The notes below the pieces were generated by a model that was not told the origin of the DNA, did no database searches, and saw only the letters and a program-made list of their open reading frames with translations. DNA of 64,000 nt from the NCBI RefSeq assembly GCF_900114185.1, contig NZ_FOSE01000001.1:521749-585748 (forward strand), given 5' to 3'. Origin of the DNA: Cellulomonas sp. KH9 (lineage in GTDB: Bacteria; Actinomycetota; Actinomycetes; Actinomycetales; Cellulomonadaceae). Made by a program: the position numbers and the translations under genes. Positions 17,292-27,568 of the stretch are shown one piece after another (positions within the stretch are counted from its first letter, which is position 1; the number at the start of each line of letters is the position of its first letter).

Positions 17292-18974
17292 ATGTTCCTG
17301 AAGAAGCGCGCGGTCGCGGTGCTCGCAGGTGCCGCCGCGCTGAGCCTCATGGTGGCCGGATGCGGCTCCTCCGACTCCGGCGGAAGCGACGCCGGCACGT
17401 CCGGCGCCGAGGACGGCACGCTGGTGGCGTTCACCGGCCAGGCAGGTGACTACCAGAAGAACTTCAACCCGTTCTCGCCGTCGCAGATCGGTGGCGTCGG
17501 CACGATCTACGAGCAGCTGTTCTTCATCAACCAGCTGTCCACGGACGAGTTCGAGCCGGTGCTCGGCACCTCCTACGAGTGGAACGAGGACGGCACCGAG
17601 CTGACCGTCGCCCTGCGGGAGGGCGTCACCTTCACCGACGGGGAGCCGTTCACGGCCGACGACGTCGTGTTCTCGTTCCAGCTGATCGACGAGTACCCCC
17701 AGCTCGACAGCTTCGGCTGGGACGGTCAGGTCGAGGCGCTCGACGAGCACACGGTGAAGTTCTCGTTCGACCGGGCGTCCTTCGTCCTGGGGGCGCAGAT
17801 CCTCGGTCGTCAGGTGATCGTGCCCGAGCACCTCTGGGCCGACGTCGACCCGACCACCGACATCATGGAGAACCCGGTCGGTACCGGCGCCTTCATGCTG
17901 GACAGCTTCATGCCGCAGGCCTTCACGTTCGTCGCCAACCCCGACTACTGGGGCGGCGAGCCGGAGCTGCAGAAGATCCGCTGGATCGCGCTCTCCGGCA
18001 ACCAGGCCGGCGCCGACGCGGTCTCCGCCGGCACGATCGACTGGCTGACCGGACCGATCCCCGACATCCAGAACACGAACAAGAACCACCCCCAGTACCA
18101 CCACCTGACGGCGTTCTCGTCGCAGATGGTCCTGGCCACGTGCTCGTCCGTCGAGATGGGGTGCGAGGGCCCGCAGACCGACCCGGTCGTGCGGCACGCC
18201 CTCTACAACGCGCTGGACCGCACCCAGCTCAACAACCTCGCGTTCGAGAAGACGGCCGCGCCGGTCTCGCCGGTCTTCGCCCTGACCCCCGGCCAGGACG
18301 ACTTCGTCACGATCCTCGACGAGAACCAGGCCCCGATGACCGCGCAGCCGGCGGAGTCCACGCGACTCCTCGAGGACGCCGGCTGGGCCAAGGGCGCGGA
18401 CGGCATCTTCGCCAAGGACGGGCAGCGTCTGTCCCTGTCCGTCGAGGTCGTCACCGGGTGGACCGACTACATCACCGCTCTCGACGTCATCAGCTCGCAG
18501 GCCCGTGCCGCGGGCATCGAGATCAACGTCTCCCAGTCGTCGTGGAACGAGTGGACCGAGCGCAAGGTGACCGGTCAGTTCCAGCTCGCCATCGACGGTG
18601 TGCACCAGGGCCCGCAGCCCGACCCGTACTTCGTCTACCAGGACTTCTTCCACTCGCGGAATGGCGCCGCGGTGGGTGAGCGTGCCGGCAACAACTTCGC
18701 GCGCTTCGCCGACCCGGAGGTCGACGCCGCGATCGAGGCGCTCACGGCCATGGCCTTCGACGACCCGGCCCGCCAGGCGCACTTCGACACGATCCAGCAG
18801 ATCCTGCTGGACGAGATGCCGTACATCCCGGTCCTCAACGGCGGCACCACCTCGGTGTGGAACACCGCGCGCTTCGAGGGCTGGCCCACGCAGGACGACC
18901 TCTACGCCTTCCCGGCCGTCTGGTCGTCGTTCGACAACGCGCAGATCTACCAGCGCCTGAGCCCCGTCGGCTGA
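17292..18974 (+). CDS. Opp/Dpp-type (family 5) substrate-binding lipoprotein
   Basis: This 560-residue solute-binding lipoprotein has a signal peptide with lipobox VAGC (Cys about residue 20), a Gly/Ser spacer and the large three-lobed family 5 fold (FTDGEPFTADDVVFSF is the typical motif). Family 5 proteins often bind peptides, but several bind manno- or cello-oligosaccharides, as in Thermotoga. Given the mannosidase and alpha-galactosidases in this operon, a manno- or galactomanno-oligosaccharide is the likely ligand. ATG 17292 follows AAAGGA. Earlier in-frame codons would extend into the promoter and are rejected. Confidence 0.9.
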   Translation: MFLKKRAVAVLAGAAALSLMVAGCGSSDSGGSDAGTSGAEDGTLVAFTGQAGDYQKNFNPFSPSQIGGVGTIYEQLFFINQLSTDEFEPVLGTSYEWNEDGTELTVALREGVTFTDGEPFTADDVVFSFQLIDEYPQLDSFGWDGQVEALDEHTVKFSFDRASFVLGAQILGRQVIVPEHLWADVDPTTDIMENPVGTGAFMLDSFMPQAFTFVANPDYWGGEPELQKIRWIALSGNQAGADAVSAGTIDWLTGPIPDIQNTNKNHPQYHHLTAFSSQMVLATCSSVEMGCEGPQTDPVVRHALYNALDRTQLNNLAFEKTAAPVSPVFALTPGQDDFVTILDENQAPMTAQPAESTRLLEDAGWAKGADGIFAKDGQRLSLSVEVVTGWTDYITALDVISSQARAAGIEINVSQSSWNEWTERKVTGQFQLAIDGVHQGPQPDPYFVYQDFFHSRNGAAVGERAGNNFARFADPEVDAAIEALTAMAFDDPARQAHFDTIQQILLDEMPYIPVLNGGTTSVWNTARFEGWPTQDDLYAFPAVWSSFDNAQIYQRLSPVG

Positions 18975-19005
18975 GCGGCACGTCGACCCCCGAGGAGGAG
19001 GACCC

Positions 19006-19995
19006 ATGCGCTTCGTCCTGCGCAAGCTCGGCTTCTACGCCGTCGCACTGTGGGCCGCGCTGACGCTGAACTTCGCGATCCCACGCCTGATGCCCGGCAA
19101 CCCGGTCGACATCCTGCTGGCACGTCTCCAGCAGCGTGGCGGCCAGGTCACGGCGGAGACGCGCACGGCGTACGCCCTCCTCCTCGGGGGCGACTCCGAC
19201 CAGCCGATCCTCGAGCAGTACGTGCAGTACCTCGGCAACCTCCTGCGGGGGGACCTCGGGGTCTCGGTCAGCTACTTCCCGGCCCGCGTCAGCGACGTCA
19301 TCCTGCAGTCGCTGCCCTGGACCATCGTCCTGGTCGGGCTCGCCACGGTCATCACCGCGATCCTGGGTGTCCTGCTCGGCGCCTTCGTCGGGTGGAAGCC
19401 CGGCACCTGGCTCGACTCGCTGGTGCCGGCCACCACCCTCATGGCGTCCATGCCGTACTTCTGGCTGGCGCTCGTCCTGGTCTACTTCCTGGCCCGCAAC
19501 CTGGGCTGGTTCCCCATGCAGGGCGGGTTCGACGTCACCCTGCAGCCCGGCTGGAACGCGGACTTCATCGGCTCGGCGATCCAGCACGGGTTCCTGCCGG
19601 CCCTGACGATCGTGCTGGCGTCGATCGGCGGCTGGCTGCTGGGCATGCGCAACATGATGGTCTCCACGCTCTCGGAGGACTACGTCCTGACCGCGGAGGC
19701 CAAGGGCCTGTCGCCGACGAAGATCCTGCGCTCGTACGCCGCGCGCAACGCCGTCCTGCCGTCGGTGGCCGGGTTCGCCATCTCGCTCGGGTTCGTCGTC
19801 AGCGGGTCCGTGATCACCGAGCAGGTGTTCTCCTACCCCGGCATCGGCAGCCGGCTGCTGATGGCGGTGTCCAACAACGACTTCGCGCTGATGCAGGGCA
19901 TGTTCCTGTTCATCACGCTCTCCGTGCTGGCCGCCAACCTCGTGGTCGACCTTCTCTACGGCCTCATCGACCCCCGCACCCGGGCTCGGTCCTGA
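19006..19995 (+). CDS. Opp-type ABC transporter permease (DppB-like)
   Basis: This is the first integral membrane subunit of the five-gene importer, 329 residues long. It opens with the typical N-terminal helix and RLMPGNPVDI segment of DppB/OppB proteins, has about six membrane helices, and carries the ATPase-docking loop around YVLTAEAKGLSPTKIL. GAGGAGGAGG immediately precedes ATG 19006. It lies 31 bases after the binding-protein gene and is co-transcribed with it. Confidence 0.92.
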   Translation: MRFVLRKLGFYAVALWAALTLNFAIPRLMPGNPVDILLARLQQRGGQVTAETRTAYALLLGGDSDQPILEQYVQYLGNLLRGDLGVSVSYFPARVSDVILQSLPWTIVLVGLATVITAILGVLLGAFVGWKPGTWLDSLVPATTLMASMPYFWLALVLVYFLARNLGWFPMQGGFDVTLQPGWNADFIGSAIQHGFLPALTIVLASIGGWLLGMRNMMVSTLSEDYVLTAEAKGLSPTKILRSYAARNAVLPSVAGFAISLGFVVSGSVITEQVFSYPGIGSRLLMAVSNNDFALMQGMFLFITLSVLAANLVVDLLYGLIDPRTRARS

Positions 19996-20007
19996 CAGGA
20001 GACGACC

Positions 20008-21057
20008 ATGACCCACCTCAGCACCGACAACGGACCGACGGTCGGCTCGGCCGCCGACGAGAAGCTCGCCCCGGTGGCGTCGTCCGCCGACAGGCCGCGC
20101 GCCGGGTGGCGGGCGATGCTCCCCACGATGACGCCGTGGCTGGCGCTCGGCCTGTTCCTCGTGATCTCGATCGCGCTGTTCGGCACCATCGGCCCGTACC
20201 TCGTCGGCGACCCGGGCCAGATCCGCGACATCGGCCTGACGGCACCGTCCGGCGAGTTCGTCCTCGGCACCACGCAGACCGGTCAGGACGTCTTCGCCCA
20301 GCTCGCGCACGCCACCCGGGGGTCGCTGCAGATCGGCCTGCTGGTCGGCCTGATCGCCACGGCGCTGTCCTGCTTCTTCGGCATCTACGGTGCCTACCGC
20401 GGCGGTCTCACCGACGAGGCGTTCTCGCTGCTCTCCAACGTCATGCTCGTCATCCCCGGGCTGCCGCTGGTCATCGTGATCTCGGGCTTCGTGCCCCGCG
20501 AGGCACGCGGGCTCTGGACGATCGCCGTCGTGCTGGCCATCACGAGCTGGGCCGGATCCGCCCGCGTGCTGCGCGCGCAGACGCTGTCGGTGCGCAGCCG
20601 CGACTACGTCGCGGCCGCGCGGGTCGCCGGCGAGAGGTCGTGGCGCGTCATCGTCGTCGAGATCCTGCCGAACCTGCTGCCCGTGATCGCGTCGCAGTTC
20701 GTGTTCGCGGTCATCGCCGCCATCCTCGGGGAGGCGGGGCTGGCGTTCATCGGCCTGGGCGCCTCGAACGCCTCGACGCTCGGCACGATGCTGTTCTTCG
20801 CGCAGAACGGCTTCGCGCTCGGCATGGGTGCGTGGTGGTGGTTCGCGCCCCCGGGCCTCCTCATCGCCCTCTTCGGGATGGGGCTGTCCCTCATCAACTT
20901 CTCGATCGACGAGATCATCAACCCCAAGCTCAAGAACGTGCGCGCGCACCGCAAGCGGGCCAGGAAGGCGATCCGCCTCGAGCGGGAGGTCCGGCGGGCG
21001 GACCGCCGCACGGCCGGCCGGTCCGAGGCGGGCGCCCAGGAGGTGGCGTCCCGATGA
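20008..21057 (+). CDS. Opp-type ABC transporter permease (DppC-like)
   Basis: This is the second membrane subunit, 349 residues long. A hydrophilic N-terminus (about 1-35) is followed by about six membrane helices and the docking loop DYVAAARVAGERSWRV, then a highly charged C-terminal tail rich in Arg, Lys and Glu. CAGGAGA precedes the ATG. Its stop overlaps the start of the first ATPase (ATGA). It pairs with the DppB-like subunit to form the translocation pore. Confidence 0.92.
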   Translation: MTHLSTDNGPTVGSAADEKLAPVASSADRPRAGWRAMLPTMTPWLALGLFLVISIALFGTIGPYLVGDPGQIRDIGLTAPSGEFVLGTTQTGQDVFAQLAHATRGSLQIGLLVGLIATALSCFFGIYGAYRGGLTDEAFSLLSNVMLVIPGLPLVIVISGFVPREARGLWTIAVVLAITSWAGSARVLRAQTLSVRSRDYVAAARVAGERSWRVIVVEILPNLLPVIASQFVFAVIAAILGEAGLAFIGLGASNASTLGTMLFFAQNGFALGMGAWWWFAPPGLLIALFGMGLSLINFSIDEIINPKLKNVRAHRKRARKAIRLEREVRRADRRTAGRSEAGAQEVASR

Positions 21058-21971
21058 CCAGCACAGCGACCCTCGCCGTGGGCCCCGACGCGACGGACCG
21101 CGACGCGGTCCTGACGATCCGGGACCTCACCGTGGTCTACGAGGTCGAGGAGCCGGTGACCGCCGTCAAGGGAGCGAGCCTCACGCTGCACCGCGGGGAG
21201 ATCCTCGGCCTGGCCGGCGAGTCCGGCTGCGGCAAGACGACCCTGGCGTACGCCGTCAACAGGCTGCACCGCCCGCCCGCGCGCATCGCGTCCGGGGACA
21301 TCGTCTTCCACGACCGGGCGGGTCACGACGTGGACGTCCTGGCGCTCGAGGACGCCGACCTGCGCGAGTTCCGCTGGTCACAGCTCTCGATGGTGTTCCA
21401 GGGGGCGATGAACGCCCTCAACCCGGTCACGTCGATCCGTGCCCAGCTGCGCGACACCCTCCGGGCCCACCGCCCGCGCATGACCAGGGCGCAGGTCGAG
21501 GCGCGCAGCGTCGAGGTGCTGGAGCGCGTCGGCGTCGACCCGCGACGGCTCTCGTCGTACCCGCACGAGCTGTCCGGCGGCATGCGCCAGCGCGTCATGA
21601 TCGCCATGGCCATGCTGCTCGAGCCGCAGATCATGATCATGGACGAGCCGACGACCGCGCTCGACGTCGTCGTGCAGCGCGAGATCCTCACGGAGATCGT
21701 CCGGCTGCGCGACGAGCTCGACTTCGCGGTCGTCTTCATCACCCACGACCTGCCGCTCCTGCTGGAGATCTCCGACCGCATCGCCGTCATGCTGCGGGGC
21801 GAGATCGTCGAGCTGGACACCTCCCAGCGGCTGCTGCGCGAGCCCCGGCACCCCTACACCCGCAAGCTGCTGGGGTCCTTCCCCAGCCTGCACGGCGAGC
21901 GCGGTGCGTTCATCCGTTCCGGCGTCGACGAGACAGCCGGGCCCGAGCCGACGACGGAGGTGCCCGCATGA
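21054..21971 (+). CDS. Opp-type ABC transporter ATPase (DppD-like)
   Basis: This is a 305-residue nucleotide-binding subunit on the cytoplasmic face of the importer. Walker A (GESGCGKTT), signature (LSGGMRQR), Walker B (IMIMDEPT) and switch His (FITHDLPL) are all present, followed by the short C-terminal oligopeptide-type extension (HPYTRKLLGSFPSL). It is coupled by four-base overlaps to both the permease before it and the second ATPase after it, so subunit ratios are fixed at translation. Confidence 0.94.
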   Translation: MTSTATLAVGPDATDRDAVLTIRDLTVVYEVEEPVTAVKGASLTLHRGEILGLAGESGCGKTTLAYAVNRLHRPPARIASGDIVFHDRAGHDVDVLALEDADLREFRWSQLSMVFQGAMNALNPVTSIRAQLRDTLRAHRPRMTRAQVEARSVEVLERVGVDPRRLSSYPHELSGGMRQRVMIAMAMLLEPQIMIMDEPTTALDVVVQREILTEIVRLRDELDFAVVFITHDLPLLLEISDRIAVMLRGEIVELDTSQRLLREPRHPYTRKLLGSFPSLHGERGAFIRSGVDETAGPEPTTEVPA

Positions 21972-22903
21972 CCCGCGTGCACGTGACCGACCTGGTCAAG
22001 GACTACACCATCCGCGAGGGGCTGCGGCGCAGCAGGCTGCGCGCCGTCGACCACGTGAGCCTGGACCTGACTCCCGGCAGGACCGTCGCCCTCGTGGGCG
22101 AGTCGGGGTCGGGCAAGTCGACGATCGCGAAGATCCTCACCCGCATGGAGTCCCCGACGTCGGGGACCGTGGACGTGCGCCTCGACGACGGCACCCCCGT
22201 GCAGGGCTCGCTGTACCGCCGTCAGGTGCAGATGGTGTTCCAGGACCCCTACGCGTCGCTCAACCCGTTCCACACCATCGAGCACCACGTCGCCCGCCCG
22301 CTGAGGATCCACCAGCGCACCACGGGCGCCGCCCAGACGCACCAGCGGGTGCTGGAGATGCTGGAGCGCGTCAACCTCTCACCCGCGGAGCAGATCGCTG
22401 CCCGACGCCCGCACGAGCTGTCCGGCGGACAGCGCCAGCGCGTGGCGATCGCCCGGGCGCTGGCCCCGGGCGCGCAGGTGCTGATCGCCGACGAGCCGGT
22501 GTCGATGCTCGACGTGTCCATCCGCCTGGGGGTGCTCAACCTGCTCGGCCGCCTGCAGCGCGAGGACCGGCTCGCGGTGCTGTACATCACGCACGACCTC
22601 GCCACCGCGCGCCACTTCTCCGACGAGATCGTCGTGCTGTTCCGCGGCCGGGTGGTGGAACGCGGGCCGGCGGACGCCGTCATCCTCGACCCGCAGCACG
22701 ACTACACCAAGCTGCTCGCGATGGCCGCCCCGGATCCGGAGCGAGGGCCGGCGCGGGTCGCCGCCGGTGCGGTGATCGACCGCGCCGCGATCGACAACAG
22801 CGTCTGCTACGACCACTTCGCCGGCGAGTGGCAGCAGGTCGGATCCCCCGCGCGGAGCGCGGCAACCGCACGGAGCGCGGCAACCGCACGGAGGACAGCG
22901 TGA
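21968..22903 (+). CDS. Opp-type ABC transporter ATPase (DppF-like)
   Basis: This is the partner ATPase, 311 residues, with Walker A (GESGSGKST), signature (LSGGQRQR), Walker B (VLIADEPV) and switch His (YITHDLAT). The C-terminus contains two back-to-back copies of an 18-bp repeat giving SAATAR twice, just before the stop. The stop overlaps the GTG of the GH42 gene. Together with the DppD-like protein it forms the heterodimeric motor of the locus transporter. Confidence 0.94.
   Translation: MTRVHVTDLVKDYTIREGLRRSRLRAVDHVSLDLTPGRTVALVGESGSGKSTIAKILTRMESPTSGTVDVRLDDGTPVQGSLYRRQVQMVFQDPYASLNPFHTIEHHVARPLRIHQRTTGAAQTHQRVLEMLERVNLSPAEQIAARRPHELSGGQRQRVAIARALAPGAQVLIADEPVSMLDVSIRLGVLNLLGRLQREDRLAVLYITHDLATARHFSDEIVVLFRGRVVERGPADAVILDPQHDYTKLLAMAAPDPERGPARVAAGAVIDRAAIDNSVCYDHFAGEWQQVGSPARSAATARSAATARRTA
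22853..22888. repeat. 18-bp tandem duplication at the 3' end of the second ATPase gene
   Basis: Two identical 18-bp units (22853-22870 and 22871-22888) are followed by the first five bases of a third. They are in frame and add the residues SAATAR to the non-conserved tail. This looks like a recent slippage duplication just before the coupled start of the GH42 gene. Confidence 0.8.
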
Positions 22904-24939
22904 CCGAGTTCGTCCGGGCGTCGATCCCGCCGCCCCCGGCGCCCGCGCCCCTGACCTGGCCCACCGACGGCATCTCCTACGGCGGTGACTACAACCCCGA
23001 GCAGTGGCCCCGGGAGGTCTGGCACGAGGACGTGCGCCTCATGAGGGAGGCCGGGGTCAGCCTGGTCTCGCTGGGGATCTTCGCCTGGGGCACCGTCGAG
23101 ACGTCCGACGGCGTGCGCGACTGGTCGTGGCTCGACGAGGTCGTCGAGCTGCTCCACGGCAACGGCATCGCCATCGACCTGGCGACGCCGACGGCCGCGC
23201 CGCCGAGCTGGCTGCTCACCGCGCACCCCGAGATCGCCCCGGTCCTGGCCGACGGGTACCGGGAGCCGCCCGGGGGGCGCAACGCGTGGTGCCCGGCCAA
23301 CCCCGTCTACCGCCACTACGCGCTGCGGCACGTCGAGGAGCTGGCGTCCCGCTACGGTCGGCACCCCGCCGTCAGGCTGTGGCACGTCGGCAACGAGCTC
23401 GGCGGCGGCAACATGCGGTGCTACTGCGACCTGTCCGCCGCGGGGTTCCGGGCGTGGCTGGAGGACCGGTACGGGTCGCTCGACGCCCTCAACGTCGCCT
23501 GGGGGACCGCGCAGTGGGGCCACCGCTTCGGCACCTGGGAGGAGATCGACCCTCCGCGCGGCCGCCACGGCGCCCCCAACCCGTCCATGTTCCTCGACTT
23601 CGAGCGGTACTCGTCGGACGCGCTGCTGTCGCAGTACCTCGCCGAGAAGGAGGTCATCGAACGGCACTCCGACGCCCCGGTGACGACGAACTTCATGGTG
23701 GGTGCGGGTGCGCAGGTCGTCGACTACGCCTCGTGGGCGCCGCACACGGCGGTCGTGGCGAACGACCACTACACGCTGGTGGACGACCCGTACCGCGAGC
23801 AGGAGCTGGCCTTCGCGGGTGACCGGATGCGGGGCATCAGCGCCGGCCGGCGGCCGTGGCTGCTCATGGAGCACTCCACCGGCAGCCCGAGCTGGCAGCA
23901 GCGCAACCGGGCCAAGGACCCGGGCGAGATCGGGCGCAACGCGCTCGCGCACGTCGCGCGCGGCGCGGACGGGGTGCTGTTCTTCCAGTGGCGCGCCTCA
24001 CGCGCCGGGGCGGAGCAGTTCCACTCCGCGATGCTGCCGCACAGCGGGACGCGGTCGCGCATCTGGCGCGAGGTGGTCGAGCTCGGTGGGCACCTGCGCG
24101 CGATCGCGGAGGTCGCCGGCACCCGGGTGGAGCCCGCGCGGGCCGCGATCGTCGTGGACGACGCGGCGGGGTGGGCGCTGGGCCACGGGCTCAAGCCGCA
24201 CCGCGGGCTCCGCTACGGTCCCGAGCTGCGCGCCTGGCACCGCGCCCTGTGGGACCTGCAGGTGCTGTGCGACGTGGTTCCCCGGGACGCCGACCTGGAG
24301 GGGTACGACCTCGTCGTCGTCCCCACGCTCCTGGTCGTCGACGAGGACCTCGCGGCACGGCTGGACGCGGTACCGCGGCGTGGCGGCACGCTCCTCGTGA
24401 CGTACCTGTCCGGTGCGTGCGACGAGCGCAACCAGGTGATCCCCGGGGGGTTCCCGGGCGCCTTCCGCGAGGTGCTGGGTGCCTGGGCCGACGAGTTCTA
24501 CCCGTTGCAGGTCGGGGAGCGCGCCACGCTCGACGACGGCAGCTCGGTGGCCGACTGGACCGAGCGCGTGCACCTCGACGGCGCCGAGGCGGTCGTCTCC
24601 TACACCTCCGGCTCCCTGGCCGGTGGTCCGGCGGTGACGCGCCGCCAGGTCGGCCGCGGTGCCGCCTGGTACGTCTCCGCCCCGCTGGAGCCCGCCGCGG
24701 TGGACCGCGTCACCGCCCGGCTGCTGGCGGAGACGGGGATCGCTCGCACCGTCGAGGCGCCGCCCGGCGTGGAGGCGGTACGCCGGGTCGGCGACGACCG
24801 GTCGTACCTCTTCCTCCTGAACCACACGGGTGACGAGCACACCGTCGCCGCGACGGGCACCGAGCTGCTCACGGGTACCGACGTCGAGCCGCGCGTGACG
24901 CTCCCGCCGGGGACCGTGCGCGTCGTGCGCGAACGCTGA
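22900..24939 (+). CDS. GH42 beta-galactosidase
   Basis: This 679-residue cytoplasmic glycosidase probably cleaves beta-galactosides. It opens with the GH42 motif GGDYNPEQW. The barrel carries acid/base Glu166 (HVGNELGG) and nucleophile Glu324 (LLMEHSTG), plus Cys residues of the family metal site (CYCDLS). A trimerisation domain (about 400-610) and a small beta-domain follow. GTG 22900 overlaps the ATPase stop. In a mannan locus its substrate may be a beta-galactosyl decoration or a beta-1,4-galactan fragment, and specificity cannot be fixed from sequence. No signal peptide is seen. Confidence 0.93.
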   Translation: MTEFVRASIPPPPAPAPLTWPTDGISYGGDYNPEQWPREVWHEDVRLMREAGVSLVSLGIFAWGTVETSDGVRDWSWLDEVVELLHGNGIAIDLATPTAAPPSWLLTAHPEIAPVLADGYREPPGGRNAWCPANPVYRHYALRHVEELASRYGRHPAVRLWHVGNELGGGNMRCYCDLSAAGFRAWLEDRYGSLDALNVAWGTAQWGHRFGTWEEIDPPRGRHGAPNPSMFLDFERYSSDALLSQYLAEKEVIERHSDAPVTTNFMVGAGAQVVDYASWAPHTAVVANDHYTLVDDPYREQELAFAGDRMRGISAGRRPWLLMEHSTGSPSWQQRNRAKDPGEIGRNALAHVARGADGVLFFQWRASRAGAEQFHSAMLPHSGTRSRIWREVVELGGHLRAIAEVAGTRVEPARAAIVVDDAAGWALGHGLKPHRGLRYGPELRAWHRALWDLQVLCDVVPRDADLEGYDLVVVPTLLVVDEDLAARLDAVPRRGGTLLVTYLSGACDERNQVIPGGFPGAFREVLGAWADEFYPLQVGERATLDDGSSVADWTERVHLDGAEAVVSYTSGSLAGGPAVTRRQVGRGAAWYVSAPLEPAAVDRVTARLLAETGIARTVEAPPGVEAVRRVGDDRSYLFLLNHTGDEHTVAATGTELLTGTDVEPRVTLPPGTVRVVRER

Positions 24940-25027
24940 CCGCCCCCGCCCGCCCCCCGACCTGCCCGGCACGCACGCCCGGCGGGTACCCCGACCCTTC
25001 CCGCACCACCGACACGCGAGGACTCCC

Positions 25028-27568
25028 GTGACGTACCTCCCCCCGACCTTCCGCCCGCTGCACGAGGGCTGGACCCTCACCGCCGTCGACGGCCCGGTGC
25101 CCGCCGCCGCCGCGGAGGCCCTCGCGGCCGGTGTCCCGGCCGTCGTGCCGGGCGAGGCGCACCTGGACCTGCTGGCGGCCGGGCTGGTCGCCGACCCCTT
25201 CGACGGCGACAACGAGGCCGCGCAGCAGTGGATCGGCGACACCTCGTGGCGCTTCACCACCACGTTCGTGTGGAGCCCGGGCGAGGCCGAGCGCCATGAC
25301 CTGGTGGCGCACGGTCTCGACACGGTCGCGACGGTCGAGCTGAACGGGGCCGTGGTCGCCCGCACGCAGAACATGCACCGCTCCTACCGCTGGGACGTGC
25401 GGGAGTTGCTGCACGAGGGCACCAACACGCTGACCGTCACGTTCGCCGCGCCGGTCCCCGAGGCGCTGGCCCGCGCCGAGCGGGACGGCGCCCTGCCGCG
25501 GACCAACCACCACGAGTACAACCAGCTGCGCAAGATGGCCTGCTCCTTCGGCTGGGACTGGGGGATCGACGTCGCGGGGGCGGGCATCTGGAAGCCGCTC
25601 GGCCTCGACTCGTGGTCCGGCGTGCGGGTGGCGTCCGTCCGTCCGCTCGTCGACGTCGACGGCACCACGGGCGTGCTGAGCGCGCACGTGCAGGTCGAGC
25701 GGGCGTCGGGCGACGGCGAGGTGCCCGTGACCGTCACCGTGACGTCCCCCGCCGGTGACGTCCTGACCGCCGACGGCGTGGTCCCCGCCGGCGCCGGCAC
25801 GGGCGTCGTCGAGGTCCGGGTGCCCGACGCGGACCTCTGGTGGCCGGTGGGGCACGGCGGGCAGCCGCTGTACGGCGTCGACGTGCGCGCGGGCGACGGC
25901 TCGTGGGCCGGGCGGGTGGGCTTCCGCACCGTCACGGTCGACACGGCCGACGACGAGGCGGGCGCACCGTTCACCCTCCTCGTCAACGGCAGGCCGGTGC
26001 TGGTGCGCGGCGTCAACTGGATCCCCGACCACGCGTTCCTCACGCGCGTCACACCCGACCGGTACCGGCGGGCGGTCGCCGACGCGCTGGAGGGCAACGT
26101 CAACCTGCTCCGCGTCTGGGGCGGCGGCATCTACGAGAACGACGAGCTGTACGACCTCGCCGACGAGGCCGGGATCCTCATGTGGCAGGACTTCCTGTTC
26201 GCGTGCGCCGCCTACTCGCAGGACGCCGCGATGTGGAGCGAGGTCGAGGCCGAGGCGCGGGAGAACATCACCCGCCTGTCCCCGCACCCCTCGCTGGTCG
26301 TCTGGAACGGCAACAACGAGAACACCTGGGGAAGCGTCGACTGGGGCTGGGGGCACCGGCTCGCGGGTCGCCCCTGGGGTGACGGCTACTACACCGAGCT
26401 GTTCCCCGCACTGCTGGCCGAGCTCGACACCACGCGGTTCTACTCGCCGGCCTCGCCCTTCTCGTTCGGGGACTACCGGTACCCCAACGACGAGCGCTAC
26501 GGGACCATGCACGTCTGGGACGTGTGGAACCGCGTCGACTACACCGTCTACCGGGACTACCGGCCCCGGTTCGTCAGCGAGTTCGGCTTCCAGGGTCCGC
26601 CGGCGTGGTCGACGCTCACGCGGGTCGTCCACGACGAGCCGATGGACCCCTTCGGGCACGAGATGCTCGTCCACCAGAAGGCGAACCAGGGCAACAAGAA
26701 GCTCGAGCGCGGCTGGCAGGGGCACCTGCCCGACCCGAGCGGCATCGAGGACTGGCACTGGACCACCCAGCTCAACCAGGCCCAGGCGGTGCGCTTCGGC
26801 GTCGAGCACTGGCGGTCGCTGACGCCGCACAACACCGGCACCATCCTCTGGCAGCTCAACGACAACTGGCCGGTGGTGTCCTGGGCCGCGGTCGACCACG
26901 ACGGGCACCGCAAGCCCCTGTGGCACGCGATGCGTGACGCCTACGCGCCGCGGCTGGCCACCATCCAGCCGCGTGCCTCCCAGGCCGCCCGGGACGCCGC
27001 CTGGGAAGGGCTGCCCGCCGAGCCCGACACCACCGCGCTGGTGCTCGTCAACGACACCGCCGAGGACGTCGCCGGCACGTTCACCGCGACCCGGCAGACC
27101 TTCGACGGCACCGTGCTCGCGACCGCGACGCTGGCCGCCGAGGTCCCGGCGCGGGGCGCGGCCGACGTCGTGCTCCCCGCTGACGTCGTCACGTTCACCG
27201 ACGCCTCGCGCGAGGTCGTCGTCGTGGTTCCCGACGACACCGGCAGCGGGTTCGCGCCCGCCTTCCTCGACGGCGCCGACGTCGTCGGGCAGGTGCTCGA
27301 CCCGGCACCGGTGACGGTCGACGCGGTCCCCGTCGACGGCGGCGTGGACCTGACCGTCACCGCCTCGTCCTACGTGCGGGACCTCATGGTCCTCGCGGAC
27401 AAGGTCGACCCGGCCGCGCGCGTCGCCGGCGGCATGGTGAGCCTGCCGGCCGGGGCGTCGGTCACGTTCCACGTGGCCACCGCCGCCGACGTCGACCCCG
27501 CGGCCTTCGCGGGCACGGTGCGCTGCGCGAACGACCTGCTGGGCCGCGACGGAGCGGGACGTGGGTGA
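25028..27568 (+). CDS. GH2 beta-mannosidase
   Basis: It releases mannose from the non-reducing ends of manno-oligosaccharides in the cytoplasm. The 846-residue protein has an N-terminal sugar-binding jelly roll, an immunoglobulin-like domain, the catalytic barrel with acid/base Glu431 (NGNNENTWG) and nucleophile Glu518 (FVSEFGFQG), and C-terminal beta-domains. The NGNNE signature is the beta-mannosidase version of the GH2 acid/base motif. GTG 25028 is the only start that keeps the typical N-terminus. It lies 88 bases after GH42, with no obvious terminator between, and overlaps the next reading frame by eight bases. Confidence 0.93.
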   Translation: MTYLPPTFRPLHEGWTLTAVDGPVPAAAAEALAAGVPAVVPGEAHLDLLAAGLVADPFDGDNEAAQQWIGDTSWRFTTTFVWSPGEAERHDLVAHGLDTVATVELNGAVVARTQNMHRSYRWDVRELLHEGTNTLTVTFAAPVPEALARAERDGALPRTNHHEYNQLRKMACSFGWDWGIDVAGAGIWKPLGLDSWSGVRVASVRPLVDVDGTTGVLSAHVQVERASGDGEVPVTVTVTSPAGDVLTADGVVPAGAGTGVVEVRVPDADLWWPVGHGGQPLYGVDVRAGDGSWAGRVGFRTVTVDTADDEAGAPFTLLVNGRPVLVRGVNWIPDHAFLTRVTPDRYRRAVADALEGNVNLLRVWGGGIYENDELYDLADEAGILMWQDFLFACAAYSQDAAMWSEVEAEARENITRLSPHPSLVVWNGNNENTWGSVDWGWGHRLAGRPWGDGYYTELFPALLAELDTTRFYSPASPFSFGDYRYPNDERYGTMHVWDVWNRVDYTVYRDYRPRFVSEFGFQGPPAWSTLTRVVHDEPMDPFGHEMLVHQKANQGNKKLERGWQGHLPDPSGIEDWHWTTQLNQAQAVRFGVEHWRSLTPHNTGTILWQLNDNWPVVSWAAVDHDGHRKPLWHAMRDAYAPRLATIQPRASQAARDAAWEGLPAEPDTTALVLVNDTAEDVAGTFTATRQTFDGTVLATATLAAEVPARGAADVVLPADVVTFTDASREVVVVVPDDTGSGFAPAFLDGADVVGQVLDPAPVTVDAVPVDGGVDLTVTASSYVRDLMVLADKVDPAARVAGGMVSLPAGASVTFHVATAADVDPAAFAGTVRCANDLLGRDGAGRG